64,000 bases of DNA from Brachionus plicatilis (lineage: Eukaryota; Rotifera; Eurotatoria; Ploima; Brachionidae): assembly GCA_010279815.1 (NCBI GenBank), contig QEOQ01000439.1:693101-757100 (forward strand), in the 5' to 3' direction. The first letter of the stretch is position 1. Every line of letters begins with the position of its first letter. The position numbers were made by a program, and so were the translations under genes. The notes beneath the pieces were generated by a model. The model saw nothing but the letters and a program-made list of their open reading frames with translations. It had not been told where the DNA came from and did not search any database. Below are positions 47,025 to 60,731 of this stretch, in pieces.

Positions 47025-48260
47025 TTAGCACACGCCGATTTTTTTGATCCTAAACTTCAAGATGCCTTTATTTTTAATGGTCTTAAGATACCAAAAACTC
47101 AAACTGTTGAATACTTAGGTCTGCTGATTGGTGAAGTGATTTTATCTGGTAATTTATTGATGAAAAGTGGAAAAAAGTTGAGCAGAGTTTTTACTCTTTT
47201 ATACGGACCAAAATACGGTGGTGAAATTTGGAGCAAAAAAACTTAAAGCAAAGCAAAATTTTTTTCAGAAATTTAAAAATTAAGTGATAATTTTGAAAAT
47301 TCTTAAAATTTTGAACATGAAATTAAAAAAAAATGTTAAAAAAACTTAAGAACTAGTACTGTTTCTATCAATATTCGATCTATCCTTTAAAATTTAAAGA
47401 ATTTAAAAATTTTTTGCTTTTGTTTACGTTTAACAAATTATGTTTAAAAATGTTAAACATTTATTTTTAAAATAATTTCTAAAAATTGAAATAAAACTGG
47501 TATTAAATTTAATAAAAAATATTTTGCTACAAATTTTGCTCCAAACTTCACCACCGCCCAAAAACTGCATGTCTTTGTTTAGTCAGCTTTCTCTATAAGC
47601 AGTTTTGTCAATCAATTTTTCGCTTCCTCCTAGATTTGGTCTATATTACTGAAAATGGACTAGGATTATCAGACACAAGACAAAATTTATCAATTAAAAA
47701 AGTACTAGAAATTAATAAATTAATAAGATATTCTTCTTAAGGCAGCTCTTTATGGACATGTCTTTATGGTAACTATAAAGAGTTGGATCAGAAAAACACC
47801 TCGTTTTGCAAACTACTTAAAAGTGAGGAGTAAAAGACTCATATCGATGCTAAAATAATTAATCATCTTTTTATGGATATACATTGTAGTAGGTTCGATA
47901 AAAAAAAATAATAAAAAAAACAGCAAAGAACAATTTTAATAATAATTATCGAAATTAAAACTTAACAATTTTTAGTAATAATTAAAAAATTCTATTGCAT
48001 TAATATTGATTTATTTCATTAAAATTTTATCCGTTTTTTGTCTTGCTTTCCTGAAGTTTCAACTTTTTAAAAACGTTTCGCAAGCTTCATCATATTTTAA
48101 TATATCTCATTTTAATTCCAGTTTATTAAACTCTTTTAAAATTTATTCATATTTTTATTTATTTTACTTAATTTTTTAATTTTAAATTTTACTTTATTTA
48201 ATTTTTTATTTTTATTCTTAAGGAGCATAAGCTCGGAACAGTAAACAAATAAATAAAAAA
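47025..48260 (+). pseudogene. LINE fragment split by a TIR element
   Basis: 47028-47210 reads FDPKLQDAFIFNGLKIPKTQ, then TVEYLGLLIG, the YLG region after the RT fingers/palm. After the insertion at 47216-47557, decayed sequence continues to the hairpin GAGCATAAGCTC (48223-48234) and its AAACAAATAAATAAA tail. Confidence 0.65.
47216..47557. mobile_element. 342-bp family C TIR element
   Basis: CGGTGGTGAAATTTGGAGC at the left and the inverse of CGGTGGTGAAGTTTGGAGC at the right. It shares internal blocks (ATAGATCGAATATTGATAG, AAAGCAAAGC) with 19105-20390. Flanks CCAAAATA and CCAAAAAC agree at 6 of 8. Confidence 0.75.
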
Positions 48261-48361
48261 TAAATTTGGTAAAGTTTGTTGTCACCCAAATCAAATCAAA
48301 TTTAATTTTAAATTTAATTTTTACTACTCCTTTTTTTAAAATTTTTTTTATATATTAATTG

Positions 48362-48527
48362 CAGAGTTGTTTAAAAGTCTTAAGTCAAGTCCAAGTCCGG
48401 ACTTCTTTTTTTTTTCAAAAGTCCGAGCAAAGATTTAATTTTTTTTTTTTGTTTTAATTTTAAAGTCCGGACTTGCATTTTTTTTTTAATGACTTTCACT
48501 TTTTTTGGGACTTTTAAAACAATTCTA
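48362..48527. mobile_element. 166-bp AAGTCC-family MITE
   Basis: CAGAGTTGTTTAAAAGTC to GACTTTTAAAACAATTCTA, with two AAGTCCGGACTT blocks. Flanks ATTAATTG and ACTAATTG match 7 of 8, an 8-bp duplication. Confidence 0.85.
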
Positions 48528-48806
48528 ACTAATTGACCTCCTAAAGAAAGATTTTTTCATAATTGTATTTTTTATTTTTTTTCAATATTTTTATCTCTTC
48601 TATTCTGTCCATGGGGCTCTAAATTAGCTAGAATAAATAAATACCAAACACTGGTTGAAATTTTTGATTTGAGACAAGTAATTTAAGCAAAAGATATCCC
48701 ATAAAAGCAGTTTTTTTGAAAATTAAGTGACTGCTATAGTGACATGTCACAAAAAGGGAAATAATTTATCTAGAATAATTTATCTATAAAAATAATATTA
48801 AAATTT

Positions 48807-49195
48807 TGTTAAGTTACTTGATTTGTTTGGCGAATCTTGGTCATCTGGGAGCTGTTGGAATATTAAAATCCATTTTAATACATCTAGGTATTTGAACGAT
48901 TTATGAAAGCTACAAAAAATAATATTAGAAAGCTCAAACGAAATTTTTTTCATCAGAAAGAAATATCTTTGTAACCTAGACGTTGACACATAATTTTCGT
49001 GAATGTTCAAAAAAATAATCATATTACATCAGAATGATATAAATAATTTTTTTTTTTTAATAAAAATTTAGCTTTCTAATATTATTTTTTGGAGCTTTTA
49101 TGGCTCGTTCAAATACCTAGATGTGTTCAAATGGATTACAGTCAACAGCTCCCCGCGATTCACAAAATAAATTAAGTAAATTAACAAACTTTTAG
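48807..49195. repeat. Foldback of two ~125-bp arms
   Basis: Arms (about 48807-48935 and 49069-49195) share, inverted, CATCTAGGTATTTGAACGA and CAAAAAATAATATTAGAAAG. Loop ~130 bp. No clear terminal motif or target duplication. Confidence 0.7.
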
Positions 49196-49682
49196 AAAGC
49201 TTTAAATAATGTTAGGGTAAAATAAGAAAATCTCGTAATTCAAATCCTCTCCAAGACTTTTTCGCCAAAGATTCAACCTTTTATTAACTTAGGTTTAACT
49301 AGAGTTTATTTTAAATAAAATAAAAATAAAATAAAATTTTTTAAATCCTGAACTGAAACAGTCTTTATATTTTGTTTGATGTTAAATATTTTCCTTCAGT
49401 TGTTGTTATGTTATAAATTCACTTGCAATTTGTTTATAATACAAATTCTGAATAAAAGAGTTTACCGACCAAGTCTCCTTTTTATTTTTAATTGATTTAT
49501 CCCCAATTAAGTCCCTGAATACTTCTGAATAGGCTATCAAACAAGACGGATTATTACAAATTTAATGTAAAATAAAAATTAAAAGTAATATCTAATATAA
49601 AAGAAAACTAAAATAGAGAGATTGAAAAAAATAAATTATTAAAAAATTTTTATTTTTTTTTATTTAAATATTAGAATTATAT

Positions 49683-49730
49683 TATTTATTTGTTATTTAT
49701 TTGTTTTCTGTACCTAGCTTAAGCTCCTTC
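49683..49730 (-). repeat. LINE 3' tail, minus strand
   Basis: Minus strand GAAGGAGCTTAAGCTAGGTA then AGAAAACAAATAAATAA; nothing of the ORF remains. Confidence 0.7.
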
Positions 49731-50004
49731 AAAATAAAATTTAAAAAATAAAGAAAATATTGGACAGGCTTTTGTTTGTTCAATTTAAAAAAATTTATAA
49801 AGCCATAATAAAATTATTTTCAATTTAAAATACAATTAGTCTGGATGTTTTTTTGAGAGAATGGTTTCAATTTTAGATTAAAATTTTAATTAATTTTAAT
49901 TTAATTGATTTTTTTTATTTGATCAATTTAATGTAATTTTGCTATATTGCTGTTCGAAAATTGATTTTAATGAAAAGATTTTCCATTTAAAGTGTCAGTC
50001 TCTA

Positions 50005-50047
50005 TCCTTTATTTATTTATTGTTCAATTTAACTCCTCTAAGGAGAA
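50005..50047 (-). repeat. Retroelement tail of the CTCC/GGAG type, minus strand
   Basis: Minus strand CTTCTCCTTAGAGGAGTTAA then an AATAAATAAATAAA tail; same type as 28123-28165. Confidence 0.5.
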
Positions 50048-50154
50048 GAAAACATTTAAAATTATTTATATAATATTTTTAAAAATAAATTAAATTTATT
50101 TATATTGTTTTTTTATCTTATTTAACTTTAATTAATTTTTATTTTAATATATTT

Positions 50155-50200
50155 TTATTTTGAAGGAGCATTAGCTCGGTAGATTTAAACAAATAAAAAA
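50155..50200 (+). repeat. LINE 3' tail
   Basis: GAAGGAGCATTAGCTCGGTA (palindrome 50166-50177) then AAACAAATAAAAAAA. Confidence 0.7.
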
Positions 50201-50450
50201 AAGAGGAAGTTCCATATAGTGACAGTCCAATCTTCCTTGGGATAAAATTTGACAAAAACTTATTCCAAGCAGTCCGTCTAACACCCACTCACTTGAAAAA
50301 AAAAGACCGATTCGGGATTTTTTTTTAAATTTTTTTTTAGAAGTCCGAGACAAAGACTTTTAAAAAAAGTCAGAACAACATGAAATTTTCATATTTTGAA
50401 ATTTTTTTATTTTTATATATGAAACATGTAGTAAATGTGGCGGTCTAGTT

Positions 50451-51068
50451 AAAGTCAAAGTCCAAGTCCGGACTTAAAAAAAATAAGACATTGTGATTTT
50501 CATACAAACCTTCCAAAAATTACAAAAAAAAAATTATTTTTCGTTAATTGAAATTGAAAATAAGAGCTTTTAAAACATAGATGATGAAACAACATGAAAC
50601 AAAAATTGTTTCACTAGATTTTACAAAAAATAATTAAATTAGCGCAAGAAAAAATAATGGTCAAAAAAATGTCAATATTTTGAGATTTATTTTTTTTATC
50701 GCTATGATATTCTAATTTGAATTTTTTTTTCAATTTGTAAATTTATGAAATTTTAAAATAATTGAAAATTAATAATAACAAAAAATTCAATTTTCAATTC
50801 TAAATTAGCATACAATTTGATTAAAAATAATCAATTTATTGGCAAATGTTTCTTGATATTTTTCTTAAACTGGACTGTTAAATGAAATATTGTTTGTTTC
50901 ACCTTTTAAAACTTGCAGAAAAATATGTACAATATCCATAGTTTTATTTAGAATAAAAATAAAAAGAATTAAAATTTTGTATGGGAATTTTTGTATAAAA
51001 ATTCACAATGCCAAAAAAAATAAAAATTTAAAAGTCCTGACTTGACTTGTGACCTTAAAACATTTCTG
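50451..51068. mobile_element. Longer AAGTCC-family element
   Basis: Left AAAGTCAAAGTCCAAGTCCG, right AAGTCCTGACTTGACTTGTG followed by ACCTTAAAACATTTCT; the ~550 bp between is AT-rich without a frame. Confidence 0.6.
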
Positions 51069-51211
51069 GAACAATAGCTAAAGGAATTTCATTACTCAAA
51101 GTTTATTTAAATAAAAAATAAACTGTTTAGAAAAAATAACATGTCTCTATAAATGTCTCTGACTTTCCAAAAATCTGTTTTTTTGGGACATTTTCAGCTT
51201 ATATGGCATGA

Positions 51212-52059
51212 CTTTACCTCCGGAATAAATATTTTCATCATCAAATAAATCAGAATTTAGCATCAAATTTTTACTCAAATTTATCATCAAAATAAAATTT
51301 TTTCCACCAAAATTAAATTTTTGTCATCAAACATATTTTTAAACAAAAAATAAAAAATAACTACATCAATTTTTTTTTCTCTGAATCAAAAAAAAAATTC
51401 CGCTTCAAAAAAAAAAAATAAAACATTTAATTAAAATTTTACTTCAAAATTAAATTACTTTGAAATAAATCAGCAATACGTTATTTTTGTAAAAATTATG
51501 GAATTTTACAAATGATTTAAAAATACTCATACCAGTAGTTTTGTAAGCAAATAATTATATATTTTATTTTCAATCGATATCTTTCAATTCACAATTCAAA
51601 TTAAATCAATAGATAGTTCAAAAAAGCCCAAGATTTGAATATGAAAAAAAATTAGAAAAAATTTCGATGATTTTGTAAATAATGAAAGCATAAAGAAGCT
51701 TAATGTTAGTGAAAAAAGAACTCGTGGTTGACCTAAACTAAACTAGTCAAAAAAGTTTAATTTATATTCCAATAGATTTTAGTTATAATAATTATTTTAT
51801 TTGATGAAAAAAAAAATTTTGATGCATACTTTCTATTTAATTAATCTAAATTTTGGTGTTTTTTGATGATGAATTCATTTTAATTGATTCATATATATTT
51901 TTTTTGATGAAATTTTAAAAAATCTGGTGATGAAAATAAAAATATTCTGGCGATAAATTTCCTTCTTTTTATGTTAAAATTTTGATGCTATTTACTCAAT
52001 TTTTTGATGATAAATTTTAGATATTTGATGATACAATAAATACCACCCCTTTACCTCCG
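51212..52059. mobile_element. Foldback element with 11-bp direct flanks
   Basis: CTTTACCTCCG occurs at 51212-51222 and 52049-52059. Between, inverted blocks of ATCATCAAAT, TTTATCATCAAAA and ATAGCATCAAAATTTT-type words face each other. A 9-11 bp duplication would suit a Mutator-like element, but no transposase is present. Confidence 0.6.
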
Positions 52060-52240
52060 CCTTTACAACAACCGGTGTTCAATACATAAGGACATGTCTT
52101 ATTAATTTTTTGATAACTCCAAATATTTGGACAACAAATTTAGCTTTTTTTAAATAAAGAAAAAAAAATCAAAAACGCCAATTCAAAAATAATTTTCTTG
52201 TGAATAGGTCTCCAATTTAATCATAAAAAAATTTACTTAC

Positions 52241-53404
52241 TATTTAAATGCGCCAAAAACAAAATAAACAATTCCTAAACCATAATAAAAAGTACTGTCC
52301 TTGAAAACAAAAAATTAAATAAACAAAAAAAATTTTACGACCAAATTTACTTTTAGTTTATTTACATTAAAAGTGACAAATTTTTGATAGGACTGCAACG
52401 CTTTCGAGTAGTCGTACACAAGCAAGTAGAAGTGTCCCAGCGACAAGCAAACTTTGGCTCTTTTGATCCTGTTTTCCCTCAATTTTTTGCCATCGCCTTC
52501 TCTCTCCAGCTTGCTCCATTCCAAATGCAAGGACCGCGCTCGCTGCTCAAAACAATTGATCGCCTAGACGAAAAAAAATTTATTTTTTTTTCTTTTTTTT
52601 TTTTTATTTAATAAAAACTTTTAACAAAAAATATTTTTTAAATATTTGCTGATTAGAGTCGAGTCTGAGAAAACCGTACAATCGACTGTCATAGTCGCAC
52701 AGCAAGTCCTCTTCTTGGCTGCTAAGCGGCAAATTGATCAAAAAATAAATAGCCCTATTGAGCGATTCCTGCTTTTGGTCGGGCTCGTCCTTCAGGGTCT
52801 GAGCGTTGAGCGGCGCCGGCTGACACTTATTCACATTTGATTTGGCACAGTTGGCCGAGGGGCCGCTCACACTATCAGTGATTATGTGTTCGCTTTTTTG
52901 AGGCGGGATGGCGGGCGAGGGCGCCGTGAGATGCGGCCGACTGTTTAAGGCCACTTTTGGCTGGAACTGAGACGGGTAGATGGGGTGCTGAATGGGAGGC
53001 TGCTGGATGATCTGGTGGCCGAACCTGGCCTGGTCCTGGAACGCCATCGGGTTGATCATTTGATTGGGCATCAGTTGGCCGTATTGGACCGGCTGGTATT
53101 GGCTCGGGTACTGGGCATATTGGGGGTAGAATGTGGAGACGGAGGGGGAGGTGGGCGACTGGACAGGCAGGGTGGCGGGCGTCGACGTCGGTGTCGGCCG
53201 CTGATAGCTGGGCATTATTTGTGGCATGGAAGGGTTGATGGGCGCCGGCGACGGCATGAAGCGGGCCTGGGCCGGGTACTGGGCCGGCTTGTTCTGGTAG
53301 GTGAAGTTTTGGGTCTGGTAGGGCGATGTGGCTGAGACAGCCGGTGCTTGCGAATCGTAATACTGATTCGGATAGTTTGCATTCATTTGTTGATTTGGTA
53401 TCAT
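52241..53404 (-). CDS. KDM6A: UTX/KDM6, exons 1-3 (N-terminus and first TPRs)
   Basis: Exon 1 (53404-52619): the first ATG after an in-frame TAA, giving MIPNQQMNANYPNQYYDSQ. It has a ~200-residue P/Q/Y/S-rich leader unlike vertebrate UTX, then LCDYDSRLYGFLR, the conserved start of the UTX fold. Exon 2 (52563-52351): AINCFEQRA...SLGHFYLLVYDYSKALQSYQ, first TPR. Exon 3 (52299-52241): DSTFYYGLGIVYFVFGAFK. Introns are 55 and 51 bp. The exon 1 donor is a weak AAA|GTTTTT, chosen because KYFLLK|AINCFE aligns with the family. Exon 3 ends in phase 2 and joins exon 4 across 9.6 kb. Exon 1 is strongly GC-rich. Confidence 0.9.
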
Positions 53405-53598
53405 TTGAGAATCATTATACGAGAACAAAAATGGTTAGTGAATTGAGTAGATGGATGGTTTTGTGTGTTGGCTGTGATGATGAGAAGTGATGTCGTTTGC
53501 AAGAAATTTTTGAAATTTTGTTTTTTTGCTTTCAAGCGTGAGTTGGTGGAAAGGAGAAGAGTGAGTGTGGTTTGGGGCCGTGATTGAGTGTGATTGGA

Positions 53599-53633
53599 TG
53601 TGTGTGTGAGTGTGTGTGTGTGTGTGTGTGTGG
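53599..53633. repeat. TG microsatellite upstream of UTX
   Basis: TG run about 200 bp upstream of the UTX start codon, interrupted by one GA. Confidence 0.85.
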
Positions 53634-55325
53634 TCTTGGAGACTTGAGTGATCGCGTCTGGGCGGACAGGACTAGACCGGTCAGTGTAAACACAAATAAA
53701 TTATTTTAATGCTGTTTGAAAGAGACTCTTGTTTAAGCTGTGTCAAAAATTGCATGTGTGACAAAATTAAATTAACATTTGGTCTTGCGTTTTTTTTTGT
53801 CCTTATTTAAAAAAAGGACGTTTTGGGCCATTTTTTGATTTTGAATCTAAAAAAAAAAACAAAAATTAACATGGATTATCGCTTCGTTTATTTAATTTTA
53901 TTAAATAATTAGAACAAATAAAAAATAAAAATTTGGATATTGTGAAATTCAAACACAAATTGAACAAAAATCCTTCCTTTTTTGATGAATTAAAATTAAA
54001 GTTAATAAATTATACTTAAAAAAATACTGCAAAAAAGTGTAACATACTTTGTTGCAGCTTTTTTACATAAAATAATTTTTCCCATTTTTTATTGAGACAA
54101 AAAAAATAAAATAATAATTTTATTTTAGGAAATATGATCCTAAAATAAAATTTGTGAATTGATTTTGTGAAATAAGTGAATTGACAAATTTAATTTAAAT
54201 TTTTTATAAAATTTTATTTAAATAAAAACTTTTTTAATAAAAACTTCGCTTATTTAATTAAAACACATTAAGAGGCCGCGTAGAATATATAAAAATACCA
54301 AAAATTATTAATTGAAAAACAAAAATACATTTGAAACATTTTTATTTGAATAAAAAACAAAAAATCACTCACTAAAATAAAAATAAATACTCCTTTTTCA
54401 ATAATCCTAACTTGAGTATTTTTTTTTTTAAATTGCATAAAAATAGCATAAGTGATAATAATTATTTGCCACTTCGAAATCCTGAGAGTTTGGAAAATCC
54501 TGTGAGGCCATAGAATATATTTTTTAAGTTTTTCGAAATATTTTGATATTTTCAAAATCTAAACGACTATTTAAATTTTGTAATCATTTTATTTTTTTAT
54601 GTTTCCTTTTTTTATTCTCGTTTAAACTAAGCGCTTTGGTTTAGTGAGAATAAAAAAACGTTTTTTTAGTTTAGGCCAATCTAACATTATTAAATTACTT
54701 AAAAAAAGAATTTTGTTTCAATTTTTAATATTAAAAATAATGGAAATTAAAAAAAATATTCTTTAACTTCACTTCAAATTTTCATCGATTAATTTGTTTT
54801 TATTGATGTTCTTCAGTAAATCTTTAGATTATCTTCAAAAACTAGCATCATCTTATTATATCATCAGATATTAATCAAATATACATCAAAAAATTGGATT
54901 AACTTTAATGTAAATCAGATTCAATTCAAAGTTACCTAAAATTTATGTTAATTGGGGCTACAGATAATAATGCAAATGTTGCTTAAAAAATTACCAAAAA
55001 GGACTAAAAAATGATCAATAGAAAACCAAAAAAAAAGCAAATAATGCAATTATTAATAATTAATAGATGACCTAATCACAAATTTTAAGACATTAACAGG
55101 TAAAACAAATTAATTATTTTTATATGATCATAAAAATTGATAAATGATTTTATTATATTAATCATGTCTTTAAATAAAAAATTATTTTTTTTTGGTAAGC
55201 ATTGAATTTATTGAGATAATTTAAAAGTTAACCCTTAACTTTAAAAAAAAACAATTAAGAATTGATTAAATATTTAATTTAAAAATAAATAACTTGAAAA
55301 TAAAATTTTTCTAAATTGTACACAA
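53634..55325. other. Intergenic, with one family C fragment
   Basis: 53936-54080 matches one arm of 19105-20390 (TGTGAAATTCAAACACAAATTG, split over 53940-53962, and AACATACTTTGTTGCA). 54603-54650 is an imperfect hairpin. The minus frame 54268-54555 looks like random AT-rich sequence. No gene. Confidence 0.5.
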
Positions 55326-57110
<1,785 letters not shown>

Positions 57111-60100
57111 TGTTGTAAGATTTTTAAATCTTAAATTGAAATTTATAATAAATTATAAAAATTATTTTTTTTTCGACGTAGTCAAAATTTACTCAAATTG
57201 GAAAAAAATAAAAAAAAAATTTAAAAATCAGTTTGTAATTTATAATTCAGAATAAAGAATTAAAATTAAATTTCATAGATGAAAACGTTTTTTTGCATTT
57301 AATCTAGAAAAAAAATTTGCTTTTTATACAATTAGTTTGACAGTGATAAAGCCCTGGTTAATTAAAAATTAGCTTGTAAATATTTGCCTTTGGTAGGCTC
57401 AAAGAGATCAACTTTTTGTTTCCGTAATAAATCTTTATTAATTTGAAAATATTTTGACTAGATTTCGCGGAAAAAAACGTTGACAAAAACAAAAAAGATA
57501 ATTAATGGTACAAGACCAAATAAATATTTTTATAGATTAATCTCGGATATCCGAAGGCGTTTTTAAACTTTACTAAATCGTTTGTCACTTAAGTAAGTTA
57601 ATTATGTAAAATATGAGTTGTTCATTATTTTCACATAATTATATCAAAATAAGAAATTTGTTAACAACAATCTGAAAAATAATTTTTGAGAAAAAAGTCC
57701 TACTTTTAAATGTTATTTTTTAATTGAAATGCAAAATTTAAGATAATTCTCTTTGAAATCCTGTTTAATAGAAAAACCGATGATGTCTTTTTAATAACTG
57801 TGGAACAAACTTCTAAAATTAATTAATTACAATTTTCACTTTTAGTTCCTTTTGGAAAATTTTAAATATTTTGTAAATTTATTAACTATGAAAAATTAAG
57901 AGATATTATTAAACAATTATAAATAAAATTAAAAATAAAATTTTTCGATATTTTTTCATTTTCAATGAAAATAATTCTATGAAATATTTATTCTTTGAAA
58001 AAAAAATTTGATGAATTGAACGTTCACCGAAAAAGCATATTGTCAATTTGATTTTTTAATTACTTTTTTCATTAAATATGCTAAATTTAAAAAGATAATG
58101 GTATTATTTTTTGTCTTTCTGGAAATTTAGATTGATTCAAGTTTATATATTATTATCGAACAAAAGCCGTTCTTTTAAATTTAATTTGTTACAAAAGTAT
58201 TTTTCATTAAAAACACTCAATTAAACAATGAATTTTAATTGAGAATTTTTTAATATAATCTAATTTTTAAGTTTAATCAATTTTTTTTAAAAGATATTTT
58301 TCTATGTTACACTCTTTTAGAAAAAAATTGTATAGGAATTTTTCTACAAACTTTTTTTCTATCAAAATATATCCCTATGATTTTTTAATTTAGTTTATCT
58401 AAAATAATCAAAATTTTTTGGTCAAATTGTAAATTTTCAAAAAATAAATAGATAATTAATTTTTTTATTTATTTGTTTATTTATTTAGTAAACATCAAGA
58501 GGGTGACGTGAAAAAAAAATAAAATAAAGTAAAGTTTTATCTTTCTAAATAAATTAAAAAAAAAAATTGAATGTTTTCATTATTGGGTTGTTCACATGAT
58601 TTAATTTTTATATTAAATGGTAAACTCGCGTCTTGAATTCTAATAGTAAAGCCATAATTCAACCTTTTTTCTTTTAGAATTAATTACATAGTTTCTATGT
58701 TACAGCAAATAAAATTGAATTAGCTAGAAAATAGTCTGAATTTGGAATATTTTACAAAAATAAAGCCTAAATTTAAATTTTACTTAAAAAAAAAATTTTC
58801 TTTACTCTCACAAAAAAAAAATTAAAATTTAAAAAAATTGTAGAGTTAAAATTGTAGCAACTACCAATTTGCGACCAATTTACTGGTTCAACGAAACGCT
58901 GTAATAAATATGCAAAATTCAGAAAATGGTTAATTAGAGGTATTAACTTCTTCTTCTTAATATTTAAAACCCAAATGTGTGAAAAACAGTAAAATTTTTA
59001 TACATATACTTAAGATAACTAACTTTAATATTTAAATACAGTGTTCTTGGAATTGTCTTAATCTATATTCACAGAATAAAAGTAATATAAAAAACACAAT
59101 AAAAAGATATTTAAAAAACATTAATAAACAAAAAAAATTCAAACTCGATGAATCTTAATATTTTTTAAAATTTAAACAATCACACATTTAAATAAAATGA
59201 TTATTTAATAAATATTTTGATTATCAGTAAAGCAAAAAATTGGATTGATTATTTTAGAGTTACTTTTTTAAATTAAATATATTTTGAATGCAAATTTTTT
59301 CATTTTGGTGTCTTTTTTTCCAAAAAATTAATATCCTTGAACCAAACAGATCAAATCAACTAAGAATCATATTTTTTTAAAGTTTTTTTTTTGATGATTT
59401 TTCAAATAAAATAAAACAATAAAATAAAACTCGATTTTTCGTTTATTAATTTCTTTCAAAAAAATAAAAATCCTTAGAAAAAATAGACATCGGGTTTGAA
59501 TTTTTAATTTTTAGTTTACTTAGAAACATGTTTATGAGCCTTTTTTTTAAATATCATTTAAAAGAAAAGTGGCGGTGTGCAAATTTTTTTTTTTTAAAGC
59601 GATTTTAAAGCATTTAAAAAAGACGTATGGTAAAGCCAATACAGCTGAGACTTTATTAAAATAGCAACAATCAAAATAGCTAAACATATGAAAAAAGGAC
59701 ATAAAAGCTAAAATAAAAAAAATAGCAAAAAAAGTCATTCATCATTGTTAATTAATGTTTTTTGTTCAATAGTTTATTTCTTTTTTGAAAGAAATGCTAC
59801 GAGTAGAGCTCCTTCAGCCAGTTATATGAATTAATGTCTTTTTCTAAAACAAAACTAAGACTAAATAAACATATAAAGAACACCAAGATAAAAGTAAATT
59901 AAACTTTTATATTAATACGAAAATCAAAATTAAAGAAAAAAAATCAAGTTTAAAAAAAATTAAAACAAAACGTTGATTGAACCAAAATAAAGCTTTTTGG
60001 TGATAAATTTTTTATTAAATTGGATTTTGAGGGGCATGTGCGTTTTTCAGGTATCCAAATAATTAAATTATATTCCTCTTTTTTTTTTAATTTTTAATAT

Positions 60101-60731
60101 TCCAGCAGCGAAGCAATGGGTAAAACCTTGTATTATATTAAAAGTCCATCTCAGCTTTAAGTTATAGTACAAAGTATAAAATCTGTACAAATATTATTAC
60201 AATTTAAACAGAACATTTCTTGGTCCTTCAGAACTTAAGCTTTGGCATTTTTCATAATTTGTTTTTGTTTTTTGTATCAGAAATCACAAGCTACAAAAAT
60301 AATCAAACAAAACCAAAGAAAAGGGTAAGGAAAAAGTTCCAAATGATGAAAATGGAAAAATTGTCAGACAGAATAAAAAAAAAACATTTCTTCATTTATT
60401 ATTCAAAAATTTAAATCCAATTACGGCATCTAATTTAATTAATTTCTTTATGAACTTTATAAAATTTTACATTCTGTTTGATAGAGTTTAAACTCAAATT
60501 TCAAAAAAAAAAAATGTTATACTTTAAATCTTGCAAAAAATGCTCTTATAGTTAGTATCAAGAATAGAAGAAAAAGCCTAAATTCTATTTCGAAATTAAA
60601 TCTACAATTTTTTATTGCTTTATTTTTGTAAAATTTATTTTTAAATAAAGCCTATATTTTACAACTAATAAATAAATTTTTTTCTGTTCTAAATTCCATT
60701 TAATAAAATTTAATTTCAATAAAAAATAATT
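57111..60731. other. 3.6-kb AT-rich region without genes
   Basis: 59795-59820 carries a minus-strand LINE tail (CTGAAGGAGCTCTACTCG). 60300-60395 is a frameshifted relative (KPKKRVRKK, NDENGKIVRQNKK) of the basic tail at 34906. The hydrophobic minus frame 59547-59738 looks spurious. Confidence 0.5.

Larger units (their letters stand above)
42646..52240. other. 9.6-kb intron 3 of UTX/KDM6
   Basis: Donor GTAAGT at 52240, acceptor TTAAAG at 42646. It holds at least ten transposon-derived segments listed separately; the remainder (for example 45660-46440 and 49200-49680) is plain AT-rich sequence. Confidence 0.85.

Noticed and set aside
52985..53335. 116-aa plus-strand frame opposite UTX exon 1
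   Set aside because: Antisense of a low-complexity P/Q/Y-rich exon; composition follows from that.
59547..59738. Hydrophobic 63-aa minus frame
   Set aside because: Phenylalanine and leucine rich as expected from poly-A/T sequence; no neighbours or splice sites.
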